NCBI RefSeq assembly: GCF_003339815.1
Contig: NZ_PPTT01000018.1
Location: forward strand, 18,099 to 82,098
DNA from: Eggerthella sinensis
Lineage (GTDB): Bacteria > Actinomycetota > Coriobacteriia > Coriobacteriales > Eggerthellaceae
Length of the DNA stretch: 64,000 bases
Reading direction: 5' to 3'
Shown here: one piece after another, positions 52,195 to 61,693 of the stretch
How the letters are laid out: each line of letters starts with the position of its first letter
Position numbering within the stretch: position 1 is the first letter of the stretch
Notes under the pieces: generated by a model
Seen by the model: the letters and a program-made list of their open reading frames with translations, nothing else
The model's database searches: none
What the model was told of the DNA's origin: nothing
Program-made: the position numbers and the translations under genes

Positions 52195-52974
52195 ATGTCC
52201 CTCACCTCTACCATCGGCATCGACATCGGCAGCACGGCTGCCAAGGCCGCCGTGCTCGACGGCTCCGAGCTGCTGGGCACGTTCGTGTGCCCGACGGGGT
52301 TCAGCAGCTTCGACGCCGCCGAGCGCATCGCGGAGCTGCTGCGCGCCGAGGGCTTCGACCCCGAGGCGTCGCCGTGCGTGGCCACCGGCTACGGGCGCGT
52401 CGCCGTGCCCTTTGCCGACAAGGTGGTCACCGAGATCACCTGCCATGGCCGCGGCGCGGGCAACCTGTTCGGCGACGAGGGCACCGTGGTGGACGTGGGC
52501 GGGCAGGACACGAAGGTCATCGTGCTGCGCGGGGGCAAGGTGGCGAAGTTCGCGATGAACGACAAATGCTCGGCGGGCACGGGCAAGTTCCTTGAGATCA
52601 TGGCGAACCGCCTGGGCGTCTCGCAGGAGGAGCTCGCGCGCCTCGCCCGCACGGGCGCGCCCACGTCCATCTCGTCGATGTGCACGGTGTTCGCCGAATC
52701 GGAGGTCATCAGCCTCATAGGCAAGGGCACGCCGCGCGAGGACATCGCCTACGGCGTGATCGAGTCGGTGGTGGAGAAGGTGTCGGTGCTCGCGCGGCAG
52801 GGCAAGGGCGCGCCGTACTTTCTGACGGGCGGCCTGTGCGAGAACGACTACTTCATCGAGCGTCTCGGCGCGCGCCTGGGGGCCGCGGTGTCCACGAGCC
52901 CCGAGGCGCGCTTCGCCGGCGCCATCGGCGCGGCGCTGCTGGCGGCCGAGGTCGGGGAACGGGGGAACGCATGA
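52195..52974 (+). CDS. 2-hydroxyacyl-CoA dehydratase activase-like ATPase (BadF/HgdC family)
   Basis: The 259-residue ASKHA ATPase has phosphate loops IGIDIGSTAAKAAVLDG and VDVGGQDTKVI. The cysteines that bridge a [4Fe-4S] cluster between two subunits are in NDKCSAGTGKFLE and SSMCTVFAESEV. It uses ATP to push a low-potential electron into its partner reductase. That partner follows with a 4-base overlap. It may also energise the reductase at 48193. Confidence 0.93.
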   Translation: MSLTSTIGIDIGSTAAKAAVLDGSELLGTFVCPTGFSSFDAAERIAELLRAEGFDPEASPCVATGYGRVAVPFADKVVTEITCHGRGAGNLFGDEGTVVDVGGQDTKVIVLRGGKVAKFAMNDKCSAGTGKFLEIMANRLGVSQEELARLARTGAPTSISSMCTVFAESEVISLIGKGTPREDIAYGVIESVVEKVSVLARQGKGAPYFLTGGLCENDYFIERLGARLGAAVSTSPEARFAGAIGAALLAAEVGERGNA

Positions 52975-54125
52975 CGGAGCGCACGTTGCCGCGCTCGTTC
53001 GAGGACTTCAACGAGGCGCGCAAGCGAGGGTTTCTGGCGGCGAAGGAGTACAAGGAGCAAGGCGGCAAGCTGGCGGGATGCCTGTGCTCGTACACGCCGC
53101 TCGAGGTGATCGACGCGGCCGGCATGGCCGCCATCGGCCTGTGCGGCATGAGCGACGAGGCCATCCCCGATGCCGAGACCGTGCTGCCGAAGAACCTCTG
53201 CCCGCTCATCAAGGGCACCTACGGCTTCGCCCTCACCGAGAAGTGCCCCTACACGTACTTCTCCGACCTCATCGTCGGCGAGACCACCTGCGACGGCAAG
53301 AAGAAGATGTACGAGCTTCTGGCCGATCTCAAGGACGTGCACGTGCTGCACCTGCCGCAGAGCCAGGCGCGCTCCTGGGCCGCCGACATCTGGTACGAAG
53401 AGGTGAAGCTGCTCGTGCAGGAGCTCGAGCGACGCTTCGACGTGTCCATCACCGACGAGAAGCTGCGAGACGCCGTGCGCCTGCGCAACCGGTACCGCCG
53501 CGCGCTCGTGCGCCTCTACGAGCTGCAGCGCAGCGAGCCGCCCGCCATGCGCGGCGTCGAGCTCATGAGCACGCTTTTGGCCAGCACGTTCAGCTTCGAC
53601 GTGGAAACGTTCGTCGCGCAGCTCGAAGCGCTCGGCGACGAACGCGCCCGGGCGTACGCGGAAGGGGAGCGCCCCGTTCCCGCGTCGGCGAAGCGCATCA
53701 TGCTCACGGGCTGCCCCTCGGGCGGCGTCATCAACAAGGTGGGCAAGGCGATCGAGGACAACGGCGGGGTCGTCGTGTGCCTCGACGACTGCTCGGGTGA
53801 GCGCACGAACCGTCTCATGGTGGACGAGGACGCCGACGACATCCTGCGCGCCATCGCCGATCGCTACCTCGCCATCAACTGCTCGGTCATGACGCCGAAC
53901 GAGGGCCGCCTCGACAACGCCGCGGCCATGGCCCGCGCCTATCGCGTGGACGGCGTGGTGGAAGTGGTGCTGCAGGCCTGCCACACCTTCAACGTGGAAG
54001 CCGAGCACGTGCGCCGAAGAATGGAAGCCGAGGGCATCCCCTACCTGAAGCTGGAGACGGACTACTCGTCAGGAGACACCGGCCAAGTGGAAACAAGGCT
54101 CGGAGCATTCTTGGAGATGGTGTAG
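52971..54125 (+). CDS. Double-cubane-cluster anaerobic reductase, HgdB/BcrC family (copy 2)
   Basis: The 384-residue protein has the family motifs LAGCLCSYTPLEVIDAAGM, NLCPLIKGTYGF and CPYTYFSDLIVGETTCDGKK, with the ligand cysteines, and ends with LKLETDYSSGDTGQ. It overlaps the activase gene, forming an activase-reductase pair like E. coli YjiL-YjiM. The substrate is unknown; the surrounding selenium genes make a selenium- or sulfur-linked reduction a testable idea. Confidence 0.92.
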   Translation: MTERTLPRSFEDFNEARKRGFLAAKEYKEQGGKLAGCLCSYTPLEVIDAAGMAAIGLCGMSDEAIPDAETVLPKNLCPLIKGTYGFALTEKCPYTYFSDLIVGETTCDGKKKMYELLADLKDVHVLHLPQSQARSWAADIWYEEVKLLVQELERRFDVSITDEKLRDAVRLRNRYRRALVRLYELQRSEPPAMRGVELMSTLLASTFSFDVETFVAQLEALGDERARAYAEGERPVPASAKRIMLTGCPSGGVINKVGKAIEDNGGVVVCLDDCSGERTNRLMVDEDADDILRAIADRYLAINCSVMTPNEGRLDNAAAMARAYRVDGVVEVVLQACHTFNVEAEHVRRRMEAEGIPYLKLETDYSSGDTGQVETRLGAFLEMV

Positions 54126-54144
54126 GGCTTATTCCGCCCCATTC

Positions 54145-54261
54145 TTGGCGCGGAGGGGGACCTGCGCGTGATCGGCGCTGTCCGCGCCGATGAGCCAACC
54201 CGCAGGTCCCCCCAAGAGGCGCGGAGCAACCGACAAGCCCGCGCATCCCCCGCCGCGCCAA
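54145..54261. repeat. Inverted-repeat element, copy 2 (REP/MITE-like)
   Basis: A 117-base unit has the same ends as the copy at 52038, TTGGCGCGGAGGGGG and CGCGCCAA, and the same internal ATCGGCGC...GCGCCGAT hairpin. The sequence between these blocks is diverged. Two copies 2.1 kb apart flank the activase-reductase pair. Confidence 0.7.
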
Positions 54262-54291
54262 AAGCGAAGACCAAAAAAGAAGGGGGAGCGC

Positions 54292-55347
54292 CTACTCCAT
54301 CGCGATAACCCCTGCGGGCCCTTTCCGTACCTCGCCGATGCGTGCGGGGCGGCGGCCTGCGATGCGCTCGAACGCTTCCGCGAACGCGGCGGCTTCCTCG
54401 GGCGCGACGGCCACCAGCAGGCCGCCTGACGTTTGCGGGTCGCAGAGCACGCCCATGCGGTTCTCGTAGTCCTCGTCGTCCAGGGCGCCCTGTTCCACGA
54501 ACGCGCGCGCCCAGTCCACGATGCCGAACGTCTTGGCGGGGCGGCAGAAGTCGCAGGAGTACCGGTAGGCGCCCTCGAACAGCGGCAGATCGTCCCACGC
54601 GAGCGCGGCCGCCGCGTTCGACGCTTCCAGCATCTCGTGGAGGTGCCCCGCCAGTCCGAAGCCCGTGACGTCGGTGGCCGCGTGCACGTCGACGCAGGCC
54701 ATGGCCTCGGCGCCCGCCTTGTTGAGCTCCATCATGGAGTCGATGACGGGCCGCATGCCCTCATCGTCCTCGAACCCGGCGCGAAACGCCGAGTTCATGA
54801 GCCCCGACCCGATGGTCTTCGTGTAGAACAGCGCGTCGCCCGGTTGCGCTCCGCCGTTGCGCACGATGCGGTCGGGGTGCACGGTGCCGAACACCGACAG
54901 GCCGTACTTCGGCTCGTCGTCCTCGATGGAATGGCCGCCCACCACGAACGCGCCCGCCTCGGCCACCTTGTCGGCGCCGCCGCGCAGCACCTCGCCCACC
55001 ACGTCGGTGCCCAGGCTGCAGGGAAACGCGAGGATGTTGAGGGCCGTGAGCGGCTTCGCACCCATGGCGAACACGTCGGACAGGGCGTTCGCCGCCGCGA
55101 TGGCGCCGAACTCGTAGGGGTCGTCCACCACCGGCGTGAAGAAGTCGAGCGTAAGCACGGCGGCCGTGTCGTCGTTCAGCCGGTAGACGGCGGCGTCGTC
55201 GGAGGTGTCGAACCCCAGCAGCAAATCGGCGTCGGGTGGCGGCGCGATGTCCTTCAATATCTCTTCGAGGTCGCCCGGACCCCACTTCGCCGCTCAACCG
55301 CCCTTTTCGGTCAGATGGGTGAGGCGGATGCGCTCGGTTTCGCTCAC
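54292..55347 (-). CDS. selD: Selenophosphate synthetase SelD, itself a selenoprotein
   Basis: SelD makes selenophosphate from selenide and ATP. Read from GTG 55347 with an in-frame UGA as selenocysteine, the protein has 351 residues. The N-terminus reads RLTHLTEKGG-Sec-AAKWGPG, placing Sec18 at the catalytic Cys/Sec position of SelD (UGA at 55294-55296). Later motifs are LLLGFDTSDDAAVY, LDFFTPVVDDPYEFG, GGHSIEDDEPKYGL, and TDVTGFGLAGHLHEM. Starting at the TTG after the UGA would remove the catalytic loop, so the Sec reading is preferred. Confidence 0.95.
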
Positions 55348-55831
55348 GGGCCCTCCAATCGCTCGATGTCGTCCGAACCGGGCGGCACGCCGCATGCGCG
55401 CCGCCCGTTGAATCGCTGCAAGCCAGTATAGCAGTCCTTGCACCGGCGCGATCGCCCTGCCGCCGACGCGTTATCCGCGCCGTTCGTCGATACCGCGGCT
55501 CAGCGTTACCCGCACCGTCTACCGGTACCGAGGTGCCATCCGACCTCGAAAAACAACCGTTCAACGTGGCAGAGAGGCAACGGGCTGCCACTCGCCGAAA
55601 AGGCCTCAAAGGCATCCGCGCCTCGGCTCGGGGGCATCCGGGGACGCCGTGATAGCATCTTGGCATGTCGAGCGGTGGAGGGCACCGCTTCGAAGGCCCC
55701 CGTGCAGGGCCGGAATGCGTTGCGAACATCGGTCGTTCCCTCCAAGCCCTCAAACGCCCGGTTTCGCAACGCGCTCCTTTTGCGCAGTTCTCATAGGACG
55801 AGAATAGACGAGAAGGAAGGAGAACGAGGAC
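55348..55831. other. 484-base divergent region between selD and fdnG
   Basis: No gene is recognised here. It must hold promoters for both directions, but no consensus pair is clear. Stems include GTGGCAG/CTGCCAC at 55566-55591 and GCC-GAAAA-GGC at 55594-55604, and a TTCTC/GAGAA repeat lies at 55788-55804. GAAGGAAGGAG precedes fdnG. Confidence 0.6.
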
Positions 55832-58800
55832 ATGAACCTGTCACGCAGGGGCTTCTTCAAAGCCGCCGGCGCCGCATTCGCCACCACCATGGCGTTTGAG
55901 CTGTCCTCTCAGTCGGAGGCGTTGGCCGTCGAGCCGGCCGCCGACTGGAAGCTGGTCAACACGGAAGAGTACACGAACATCTGCTGCTACTGCTCCGGCG
56001 GTTGCGGCGTGATCTGCTCGACCCGCGACGGCGAGCTCGTGAACATCGAAGGCGATCCCGACCACCCCATCAACGAGGGCGGCCTGTGCCCGAAGGGCGC
56101 CACGATGTTCCAGCTGCGCAACATCGTCGACCCCGCCACGCGCGAGGTGATCAAGAACCCGAACCGCACCACGAAACCCCTCGTGCGCCGTCCCGGCGGC
56201 ACGGAGTGGGAGCCCATCTCCTGGGACGACGCGGTCAAGGAGATCGCGCGCAAGGTGAAGGACACGCGCGACGCCTCGTTCGAGGAAACCGCGAACGGCA
56301 TCACCGTGAACCGCTGCACCGGCATTGCAAGCCTGGGAGGCAGCCAGCAGAACGTCGAAGAAGAGTACCTCATCCTGAAAATGATGCGCTCGCTTGGTGT
56401 CGTTGCAATCGACAACCAAGCCCGTGTTTGACACAGCCCCACCGTTGCCGGTCTGGCAGCATCATTCGGTCGCGGCTCCATGACGAGCCACTGGTGCGAC
56501 TTCCAAAACTCCGACGTCATCATGACGATCGGTTCCAACAACGTCGAGAACCACCCCGTTTCCGCGAAATGGGTGCAGAAGGCGCTCGACAACGGCGCGA
56601 CGTGGATCGTGGTCGACCCGCGCTACACCCGCTCCGCCGAGATGGCGGACATCTACTGTCCCATCCGTTCGGGCACCGACATCGCCTTCTACGGCGGCCT
56701 GTTCAACTACATCATCGAGCACGACCTGTGGCAGCACGAGTACGTGCTGAACTACACGAACGCCTCCTACCTGCTCAACGAGGACTTCTCTTTCGACGTG
56801 AACGAGGGCATCTTCTCGGGCTTCGACAAGGAGACGGCCACGTACAACGCGAAGACCTGGCACTATCAGGTCGAGTCCGAGGAGCAGTGGGACACCTCCG
56901 AGGGCGGCGCCTACGCCTGGGCCAGCAAGCCCGGCGTGCCTGAATTCACGCCGCTCACCAAGGAGACGCCCAAGAAGGACATGACGCTGCAGGACCCCAT
57001 GTGCGTGTTCCAGCAGATGAAGAAGCACTACGCCCGCTACGACCTGGACACCGTGTCCAGCGTGTGCGGCATGGACAAGGACCTGCTCGAGAAGGTGTAC
57101 TCCATCTACGCGTCCACGGGCGCTCCCGACAAGTCCGGCACCATCCTGTACGCCCTCGGCCAGACGCAGCACCACTACGGCGCGCAGAACTGCCGCTCCA
57201 TGGCCATCCTGCAGCTGCTGCTGGGCAACACCGGCGTCCCGGGCGGCGGCGTGAACGCGCTGCGCGGCGAGCCGAACGTGCAGGGCGCCACGGACATGGG
57301 CATGCTCGTGGCCTCGCAGCCCGGCTACCTGAACTGGCCCACCGAGTACGGCACGCCCTCCATCGCGAAGTGGTTCGAGAACGAGACGTACGCCGACGGC
57401 TACTACACCAACAAACCGAAGTTCCTCGTGTCCGCGCTCAAGGAATGGTTCGGCGACGCGGCCACCGTGGAGAACGACTACGGCTACGACTGGTGGCCGA
57501 AGGTGCCGAAGAAGCCCGACTATACCATCATCAGCTCCTTCGAGCTCATGAACCAGGGCGTCATCAAGGGCTACTTCAACTGGGGCATGAACCCCTGCCA
57601 CTCGGCCCCGAACGCCAGCAACGTGCGCCGCTCCATGGCGAACCTCGACTGGCTCGTGGTGGCCGACTGGGTCATCACCGAATCGGCCAGCTTCTGGAAC
57701 GCGCCGGACATGAACCCCGCCGAGGTCAACACCACGGTGTACTTCCTGCCGGCCGCGCTCATCTACGAGAAGCCCGGCATCATCGTGAACTCGGGCCGCT
57801 GGCTGCAGTGGCGCTACCAGGCCGTCGAGCCGTGGGAAGAGGCCAAGCCCGACTACGAGATCTGCGACGTGCTGTGGAAGGAGATCGTCGACCTCTACAA
57901 GCAGGAGGGCGGCGCGAACCCCGATCCCATCATCAACACGAAGTGGGACTACTACGTGGACGGCAAGATCGACCCGCGCCCCGTGGCCTGGGCCCTCAAC
58001 GGCTACAAGAACGACGGCACGGACTTTAAGTCCGGCAAGGTGGACCTCCTGGGCACGTTCGGCAACCTGCAAGCCGACGGCTCCACGTCGTGCGCGATGT
58101 GGATCTACACCGGCTTCTGGAAGAACAACGAGGCCCCGCTCGATCCCGCCGAGCAGCCCATCGGCAAGCGCGGCGGCGAGGACAAGTCGGGCATCGGCCT
58201 GTTCTCGGATTGGGCGTTCAGCTGGCCGCTCAACCGCCGCATCATCTACAACCGCGCCTCGGCCGACATGAACGGCAAGCCGTGGAACCCCAAGAAGAAG
58301 CTCGTCGAGTGGACGGGCGAGAAGTGGGACCAGGTGGACGTGGCCGACTTCGTCACCGCGTCGGGCGACACCCCCGTGCCGCCGAACAACAAGGCCTTCT
58401 TCATGCTGTGGGAGCAGAACGCGCGCCTCGAGAGCTACGCCATGGGCGACGGTCCGCTGCCCGAGCACTTCGAGCCCTTCGAGTCGCCGGCCGACAACCA
58501 GATGAACGGCTCTCAGAACTCGCCGTGCATCCGCTTCGCCGACTACGAGTCGGTCAAGCGCGGCGACCGCAAGGACTATCCCATCGCCGTGACCACGTAC
58601 TCGGTCACCGAGCAGTGGCAGACGGGCGGCCAGACCCGTTCGTGCCCGGCCTTGAACGAGGCCATGCCGCAGCAGTTCGTGGAGATGTCGCGCGAGCTTG
58701 CCGAGGAGAAGGGCATCGAGAACGGCGATTTGGTGCGCGTGTTCAACAACCGCGGCAACGTGCAGGTGCACGCGCTGGTCACGCCGCGCTTCAAGCCGTT

Positions 58801-58969
58801 CAAGGTGAACGGCGAGACGGTGCACCAGGTGGGCATGACGCATCACTTCGGCTGGGCCGGCGAGTTCGCCACGGGCGACGTGGTGAACGACCTGCCGCCG
58901 AACGTGGGCGATCCGAACTGCCAGGTGCCGGAATACAAGGCGTTCCTCGTGAACATCGAGAAGGCGTAA
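55832..58969 (+). CDS. fdnG: Formate dehydrogenase-N/O-type catalytic subunit, selenocysteine-containing
   Basis: The 1045-residue catalytic subunit oxidises formate on the outer face of the membrane. A twin-arginine signal (LSRRGFFKAAGAAFATTMAF) directs export. [4Fe-4S] cysteines are in CCYCSGGC plus Cys86 in GGLCPKGA. The only in-frame stop is TGA at 56429-56431, read as Sec200 in QARV-Sec-HSPTVAGL, equivalent to Sec196 of E. coli FdnG. GEPNVQGATDMG and the C-terminal cofactor domain follow. A SECIS hairpin follows the codon. It is co-transcribed with the FeS and cytochrome b subunits. Confidence 0.96.
56429..56467 (+). promoter_or_regulatory. Selenocysteine UGA codon and SECIS hairpin in fdnG
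   Basis: After UGA, GTTGCC pairs with GGCAGC around the loop GGTCT. The loop and spacing match the fdhF SECIS at 31107, supporting recognition by the same SelB. Confidence 0.88.
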
Positions 58970-58982
58970 GGGGGAGTGAGAC

Positions 58983-59909
58983 ATGACTGACAAAGCGATT
59001 CTGTTCGACTCCTCCCGCTGCACGGCGTGCCGCGGCTGCCAGGTGAGCTGCAAGACCTGGAACGGCCTGCCGTCGCCCATCGAGAAGAACGCGAACCCGT
59101 TCACCGGCTCCTACCAGAGCCCGGCGGATCTGGGCGGCGACACGCGCCTGCTGATCAGCTTCCACGAGGAGGCCGGCGGCGATAAGGGCGTGAAGTGGGC
59201 CTTCGGGCGCCGCTCGTGCCAGCACTGCGGCGATGCGCCCTGCGTGCAGATCTGCCCGTCGGGCGCCGTGGCCAGAAACGAGGACACGGGGCTCGTCGTG
59301 ATCGACGACTCCAAGTGCATCGGCTGCCAGTACTGCCATACGGCCTGCCCCTACGACGTGCCGCACTACCGCGCGTCGGACGGCCGCATGGAGAAGTGCA
59401 CCGGCTGCCCCGACCGCATCGAGCAGGGCCTGGCGCCGGCGTGCGTCACCACCTGCCAGCCGGGCGCGCTGCAGTTCGGCGACCGCGACGAGATGCTGGC
59501 CATCGCCAACGAGCGCGTGGGCTACCTGCAGAACAAGGGCTATGCCGACGCTGCCGTGTACGGCGAGGACGAAGTGGGCGGCCTGCACGTGATCCAGGTG
59601 CTCAAGCACGGCGTGGCGGCTCACGGCCAGGTTGAGAACCCGCAGGTGAGCCCGGTGGTGGGTCTCACGCAGATCATGAAGCCGGTCACCGCGGTGGCCA
59701 CGGGCGTGACGGTGGTGGGCCTTGCCGCCATGTTCGCGCTCGGCATCGGCTACAAGCGCGACAAGCTGGCGTACAACGCCGCCACCGAGGACACCATCGA
59801 CGTGGACACCGGAGCGGTGGTCAAGCACGGCGACGGGCAGGACACCGAATCGGTGAAGGAGCACATCATGGAAAACCTGGGCGGCAAGAAGGGAGGCACC
59901 GATGAATAA
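58983..59909 (+). CDS. fdnH: Formate dehydrogenase iron-sulfur subunit FdnH-like
   Basis: The 308-residue protein has four [4Fe-4S] motifs: CTACRGCQVSCKTW, CQHCGDAPCVQICP, CIGCQYCHTACPYDVP and CTGCPDRIEQGLAPACVTTCQ. One membrane helix near residues 229-252 (TAVATGVTVVGLAAMFALGIG) anchors it with the clusters outside. It moves electrons from FdnG to the cytochrome. Its end overlaps the next gene by 8 bases. Confidence 0.95.
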   Translation: MTDKAILFDSSRCTACRGCQVSCKTWNGLPSPIEKNANPFTGSYQSPADLGGDTRLLISFHEEAGGDKGVKWAFGRRSCQHCGDAPCVQICPSGAVARNEDTGLVVIDDSKCIGCQYCHTACPYDVPHYRASDGRMEKCTGCPDRIEQGLAPACVTTCQPGALQFGDRDEMLAIANERVGYLQNKGYADAAVYGEDEVGGLHVIQVLKHGVAAHGQVENPQVSPVVGLTQIMKPVTAVATGVTVVGLAAMFALGIGYKRDKLAYNAATEDTIDVDTGAVVKHGDGQDTESVKEHIMENLGGKKGGTDE

Positions 59910-60666
59910 GGGACCCGTGGCGGTTTCGGCCGAGGAAGCCGCGAAGAACCAGGCGTTTCTGGCGAGCATGGCGGCAAGCGGAAAAGAGCGCTACATCAAG
60001 CGCCATTCGCTGCAGGCGCGCGTCACGCACGACGTCACCATCATCGCGTGCATCCTGCTGGCCATCTCGGGGCTGTTCGTGTTCGTCCCGGCCCTTGCGG
60101 CGGCGGTGGGCCCGAACACCGTGTGGCTCATCCGCATGTCGCACCGCATCATCGGCGTGATCTTCGTGGCCGTGCCCCTCATCAGTGCCATCATGGCGCC
60201 GAAGGGCGTGGCGCACATCTTCAAGAACCTGTTCGCGAAGTGGGACTCCGACGACAAGAAGTGGATGATCCTGTTCTTCCCGTACCTGTTCATGGCGAAG
60301 TGGATTCACATGCCCGACCAGGGCGAGGTCAAGAGCGGGCAGCGGTTCGCCGACGGCATGCTGTGGTTCGCCGGCGCGCTCATGGGCGTCACGGGCGTGC
60401 TGCTTCTGCTGGGCACCACCGTGGTGGACTTCGGCGGGGCGCAGGGCATCTTCCTGTTCCTGCACGACCTGGGCTTCCTGCTGATCGCGGTGTTCGCGCT
60501 GGCGCATATCTTCCTGGGCGCCGGCATCTTCCAGCCGTACCGGGGCACGTACAAGCTCATGTTCGGCGACGGCACCGTGTCCGAGTCCGACGCCCTGTAC
60601 CACTGGGGCCACTGGGCGCGCGAGGAATTGACCACGGGCGACCACGTGGTGGAGAAGAAGGCGTAG
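59902..60666 (+). CDS. fdnI: Formate dehydrogenase cytochrome b556 subunit FdnI-like
   Basis: The 254-residue membrane protein has four helices. Histidines in RHSLQARVTHDV, RMSHRIIGVIF and LHDLGFLLIAVFALAHIF are candidate heme b ligands. It passes electrons from formate to menaquinone. A perfect hairpin follows 28 bases after the stop. Confidence 0.94.
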   Translation: MNKGPVAVSAEEAAKNQAFLASMAASGKERYIKRHSLQARVTHDVTIIACILLAISGLFVFVPALAAAVGPNTVWLIRMSHRIIGVIFVAVPLISAIMAPKGVAHIFKNLFAKWDSDDKKWMILFFPYLFMAKWIHMPDQGEVKSGQRFADGMLWFAGALMGVTGVLLLLGTTVVDFGGAQGIFLFLHDLGFLLIAVFALAHIFLGAGIFQPYRGTYKLMFGDGTVSESDALYHWGHWAREELTTGDHVVEKKA

Positions 60667-60694
60667 AGAACCGTGCGCGCCTGATGGCATGACC

Positions 60695-60732
60695 GTTCCC
60701 TCCGCGCGTCCGTCCGGGCGCGCGGAGGGAAC
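60695..60732 (+). repeat. Perfect 14-base-stem hairpin between fdnI and fdhE
   Basis: GTTCCCTCCGCGCG pairs with CGCGCGGAGGGAAC across a 10-base loop. Only two T residues follow, so complete termination is doubtful. It resembles the hairpin between fdhF and hyfA in position and type. Confidence 0.65.
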
Positions 60733-60768
60733 TTGACGAGTTGCGAATGCGAAGGATGAGAACCCCCT

Positions 60769-61689
60769 ATGAACCTGACTGCAATCGACGCGGCCCTGAC
60801 CGCGTACGCGACGAAGCTCGACGAGGCCGACAACGCCCGGCTGGCGTTCTTCCGCACGCTGTGGGAGGCGCAGGCCGCCATCGCCGCCGAGAACGACACG
60901 GCGGCGGACTACCCGGTGCCCGACGAGGACAGCCTGCGCGCTCGGGCGCGCGCCCAAGAACCGGTGCTCGCGCACACGCCGGTTGTCCTCGACGGCGCTG
61001 CACTGGCGAAGGCGATGGAGCGACTGACGGCGTGCCTCGTGGCCGACGGCGGCTTCCCGGCATCGACGAACGAGGCGCTCGAGCGCACGAAGTGGGAGCG
61101 CATGGTGGCCGCGAGCGACCTCGCGCTGGCCGGCACCGACCCCGCGCGCTACGTGGAGGAGTTCGCCGCGCTGCTGGGCGACGACGGCATGGGCGACGAT
61201 GCGGCCAGCATCGGGGCCGTGGCGGCGTCGCTCGCGCTGCGCGCGTTGCTCGAGGGGCCGGCGACCGCCATCGAGCGGGCGCGGCGCGACGCCGGCGCCG
61301 ACGAGCCGCACAGCGTGCGTTGCCCCGTGTGCGGCGGCGAAGCCGCCGTAGCGCAGGTGAGCGGCGCGCCGGCGGCGCAGGGCCGCGGCAAGCGCCTGTG
61401 GTGCGGGCAATGCGGCTGCGTGTGGGACTTCGAGCGCGTGCGCTGCGCCCGCTGCGGCACGCAGAACCAGGGCCACCTGCACTACTTCAACCTGGAAGGC
61501 GACGAGGCGCACCGTTTGGCCACGTGCGACGAGTGCGGCGGCTATGTGCGCACCGTGTACGAGGAGGAGGCGCTCGCGCCGTTCTCGTTCGAGGTGGAGG
61601 ACGTCGTCATGACGAAGCTCGACCTCGTGGCGTACCAGCGCGCCGCGGCCGACGCCGCTGACGCCGACGCCGGGCAGGCGCAGGAGTAG
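60769..61689 (+). CDS. fdhE: Formate dehydrogenase accessory protein FdhE
   Basis: FdhE assists assembly of respiratory formate dehydrogenases. The 306-residue protein is helical at the N-terminus and has four CxxC pairs in the C-terminal half: CPVCGGEA, CGQCGCVWDFERVRCARCG and CDECGGYVR. These form the rubredoxin-like iron-binding fold of FdhE. GAAGGATGAG precedes ATG 60769. The second fdhD copy follows after 4 bases. Confidence 0.92.
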   Translation: MNLTAIDAALTAYATKLDEADNARLAFFRTLWEAQAAIAAENDTAADYPVPDEDSLRARARAQEPVLAHTPVVLDGAALAKAMERLTACLVADGGFPASTNEALERTKWERMVAASDLALAGTDPARYVEEFAALLGDDGMGDDAASIGAVAASLALRALLEGPATAIERARRDAGADEPHSVRCPVCGGEAAVAQVSGAPAAQGRGKRLWCGQCGCVWDFERVRCARCGTQNQGHLHYFNLEGDEAHRLATCDECGGYVRTVYEEEALAPFSFEVEDVVMTKLDLVAYQRAAADAADADAGQAQE

Positions 61690-61693
61690 CGCC

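Noticed and set aside
54292..55257. SelD starting at TTG 55257
   Set aside because: This would omit the catalytic Sec loop; reading through the UGA gives a full family N-terminus and a GTG start.
55674..55742. selC (tRNA-Sec) candidate with GGAGGG/CCCTCC ends
   Set aside because: No UCA anticodon or T-loop can be placed between the ends.
55832..56431. fdnG as a pseudogene with a premature stop
   Set aside because: The UGA sits at the Sec position with a SECIS, and selA, selB and selD are all in the window.
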